Source: Aldehydirespirator sp965204875
GTDB taxonomy: Bacteria > Actinomycetota > Acidimicrobiia > Acidimicrobiales > Aldehydirespiratoraceae
Length of the DNA: 64,000 bases
Reading direction: 5' to 3'
NCBI GenBank assembly: GCA_965204875.1
Contig: OZ242020.1
Coordinates: 2,480,001 to 2,544,000 of the forward strand
A program made the position numbers and the translations under genes. Below, one piece after another: positions 62,424-64,000 of the stretch; positions within the stretch are counted from its first letter, which is position 1, and each line of letters starts with the position of its first letter. The notes under the pieces are model-generated. The model had not been told where the DNA came from, did not search any database, and saw nothing but the letters and a program-made list of their open reading frames with translations.

Positions 62424-63040
62424 CTGAGATCGGGCTGACCGGGGGGATCGGCTCGGGCAAGTCGACGGTTGCCGAGGGGCTGAGAGAGCGGGGCGCGGTC
62501 CTCATCGATGCCGACGGGATCGTCCGGGAGCTGCAGCGGCCGGGCGAGCCGGTGTTCGAGGCGATGGTTCAGCGCTGGGGGCCGCAGATCGTGTCCGCGG
62601 ACGGAACCCTCGACCGTGCCGCGGTGGCGGCTCTGGTGTTCAACAGCGAGAGCGAGCTGGCCGCGCTCAACGCCATCGTTCATCCTGCGGTGGGCACCGA
62701 GATGGCGGCGCGCCGGGCCTCCGCACTGCAGCGGGATCCAGGCGCGGTGGTGGTGCTCGACATACCCCTGCTGGTGCGCGCCGGGGGCGAGCCGATAGCC
62801 GGGCAGTACCGGGACCTGGCCGGGATCGTCGTGGTGGACGCGGATCCGGAGCTGGCCGCGGCGCGCCTGGTCGCCCGGCGGGGCTTCAGCATCGAGGACG
62901 CACGCGCTCGCATCGCCAACCAGGCCGATCGCCAGGCGCGCCTGGCGGTGGCCGACTTCGTGATCGACAACAACGGCGGCCTCGAGGATCTCAGAGCCCA
63001 GATCGAGGCCTGCTGGGCCTGGGCACGGGCGCTGGGCTAG
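62420..63040 (+). CDS. coaE: Dephospho-CoA kinase, starting at CTG
   Basis: CoaE phosphorylates dephospho-CoA to CoA, the last step of CoA synthesis. The P-loop TEIGLTGGIGSGKSTVAEGL begins a few bases after the rpsA stop. DADGIVRELQRPGEPVFEAM, IVHPAVGTEMAAR, VLDIPLLVRAG and RRGFSIEDARARIANQAD follow. No ATG, GTG or TTG in this frame could start before the P-loop. The CTG at 62420-62422 overlaps the rpsA TGA (CTGA) and lies 9 bp after a GAGGAG site, so it is the best start. It gives 206 residues, normal for the family. Initiation at CTG is unusual but coupled translation would help. Confidence 0.85.
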   Translation: MTEIGLTGGIGSGKSTVAEGLRERGAVLIDADGIVRELQRPGEPVFEAMVQRWGPQIVSADGTLDRAAVAALVFNSESELAALNAIVHPAVGTEMAARRASALQRDPGAVVVLDIPLLVRAGGEPIAGQYRDLAGIVVVDADPELAAARLVARRGFSIEDARARIANQADRQARLAVADFVIDNNGGLEDLRAQIEACWAWARALG

Positions 63041-63105
63041 CGCCGGGCTGGGTCGAGTCGAGCCGGTTCGCATCCCGGGGCCTGGCCCGGGCGCTGGGCT
63101 AGCGC
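63026..63105. repeat. 18-bp repeat covering the coaE stop codon
   Basis: CGGGCGCTGGGCTAGCGC at 63026-63043, which includes the TAG stop, recurs exactly at 63088-63105, a 62-bp period. Similar bases precede both copies (gggcctgggca versus gggcctggcc). The outer copy is in the coaE-uvrB gap. Confidence 0.9.
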
Positions 63106-63120
63106 GAGCGGCTGCGTGGG

Positions 63121-63126
63121 TACCAT
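63121..63126 (+). promoter_or_regulatory. Leaderless-type -10 of uvrB
   Basis: TACCAT ends 8 bp before the ATG at 63135; there is no clear ribosome-binding site. Confidence 0.45.
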
Positions 63127-63134
63127 CGGGGGCG

Positions 63135-64000
63135 ATGCCGGCAAGCGTGCCCAGCGACCGCAGAGCCCTGGAGGTGGTCGCACCGTTCGAGCCGGCCGGC
63201 GACCAGCCTGCGGCCATCGAGTCGCTGGCGGCGGGCGTCGAGGCCGGGCACCGGTTCCAGACGCTGCTCGGGATCACCGGCTCGGGCAAGAGCGCCACCA
63301 TCGCCTGGACCCTCGAGCGGGTGCAGCGGCCCACGCTCGTGCTCGCACCCAACAAATCGCTCGCCGCGCAGCTGGCCAACGAGCTGCGCGAGCTGTTCCC
63401 GCACAACCGGGTGGAGTACTTCGTCAGCTACTACGACTACTACCAGCCCGAGGCGTACATGCCCGCCAGCGACACTTACATCGAGAAGGACTCCTCCGTC
63501 AACGACGAGATCGACCGGCTGCGCCACTCGGCCACGTCGGCACTGCTCACCCGGCGAGACACGATCGTGGTGGCGTCGGTGTCGGCGATCTACGGGCTCG
63601 GCTCGCCCGAGGAGTACGAGGGCCAGCTGCTGATCCTCCACACCGGTGCCGAGCACGACCAGCGCTCGATCCTGCGCCGCCTGGTGGACATGCAGTACGA
63701 GCGCAACGACATGAGCCTGTCCCGCGGGAAGTTCCGCGTGCGCGGCGACACCATCGAGGTCCAGCCCGCCTACTCCGAGACCGCGTTGCGGATCGAGCTC
63801 TTCGGCGACGAGGTGGAGCGGATCGCCGAGTTCGACCCGCTCACGGGCGAGCGCCTGGAGCTCCTCGAGGATCTGGTCGTGTTCCCCGCCACCCACTACG
63901 CCACCAGCGCCGAGACCATGCAGGCGGCCATCGCCCGCATCGAGGGGGAGCTGGCCGAGCGCCTGGGGTGGTTCGAGGCCGAGGGGAAGCTGCTGGAGGC
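63135..64000 (+). CDS. uvrB: Excinuclease ABC subunit B, N-terminal part
   Basis: UvrB is the damage-verifying helicase-like subunit of nucleotide excision repair. The 288 visible residues include FEPAGDQPAAIESLAAGVEA, Walker A LGITGSGKSATIAW (with Ser in place of the usual Thr), TLVLAPNKSLAAQLANELRE and the hairpin YFVSYYDYYQPEAYMPASDT. EKDSSVNDEIDRLRHSAT and SVSAIYGLGSPEEY follow. The frame is open to the right edge and the gene is cut there. ATG 63135 matches the family N-terminus and a leaderless-type -10. Confidence 0.95.
   Translation, partial: MPASVPSDRRALEVVAPFEPAGDQPAAIESLAAGVEAGHRFQTLLGITGSGKSATIAWTLERVQRPTLVLAPNKSLAAQLANELRELFPHNRVEYFVSYYDYYQPEAYMPASDTYIEKDSSVNDEIDRLRHSATSALLTRRDTIVVASVSAIYGLGSPEEYEGQLLILHTGAEHDQRSILRRLVDMQYERNDMSLSRGKFRVRGDTIEVQPAYSETALRIELFGDEVERIAEFDPLTGERLELLEDLVVFPATHYATSAETMQAAIARIEGELAERLGWFEAEGKLLE

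Overview
The window is GC-rich actinobacterial chromosome, most likely from an acidimicrobiial-type lineage (inference). The basis is a mycothione reductase-like gene, a gcvH/FHA/MerR/bifunctional-nuclease/MerR block ordered as in mycobacteria (Rv1826-Rv1830), a furA-katG pair, frequent GTG/TTG starts and many apparently leaderless promoters. No rRNA or CRISPR array is present. One tRNA (Leu, CAA) is visible. The window cuts nagB at its left end and uvrB at its right end.

Layout. 1-2.3 kb: end of nagB, then an accessory patch with a broken DUF4143-type ATPase, an orphan VapB-like antitoxin and a membrane-anchored coiled-coil protein. 2.3-4.9 kb: cobU-cobT-cobS. 4.9-9 kb: katG, furA and selD, whose start requires reading an in-frame TGA as selenocysteine. 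9-15 kb: nitronate monooxygenase, then a cobalamin riboswitch with btuF-btuC-btuD-cobO and an SRAP/HMCES protein. 15-21 kb: a helicase-nuclease gene of 1082 codons interrupted by two nearly identical, oppositely oriented ISL3-type elements, each with its own 8-bp target duplication. 21-36.5 kb: HIT protein, CDP-alcohol phosphatidyltransferase, GlpD, then a carbohydrate locus (GH13 glucosidase, LacI regulator, ABC binding protein, two permeases, Gfo/Idh dehydrogenase, aldo/keto reductase, LLM oxidoreductase, ABC ATPase) carrying two cre-like operators. 36.6-48.3 kb: glycine cleavage genes gcvH, gcvT and gcvP, interleaved with regulators, hpt, aroC, mycothione reductase and a crotonase. 48.3-51.5 kb: a conserved unknown, a DUF35/thiolase-like pair and HU. 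51.5-56.4 kb: type II fatty acid synthesis (fabZ, and fabD-fabH-fabG-acpP-fabF). 56.6-64 kb: tRNA-Leu, a secreted fibronectin-III-like protein behind a promoter with a 14-G spacer tract, a small coiled-coil protein, polA, rpsA, coaE and uvrB.

How the genes work together. The cobalamin genes cover corrinoid uptake, adenosylation and lower-ligand assembly. FurA probably controls KatG. The sugar genes look like one LacI-family regulon for import and hydrolysis of an alpha-glucoside. GcvH, GcvT and GcvP form most of the glycine cleavage system.

The main unexplained signals are: (1) the doubly interrupted helicase-nuclease, which reconstructs exactly in frame; (2) the poly-G promoter; (3) the selenoprotein SelD; (4) a recurring pattern in which short sequences covering gene starts or stops are repeated outside the gene, often about 62-71 bp away; (5) extensive leaderless initiation. 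All assignments come from reading motifs by eye, with no database search.
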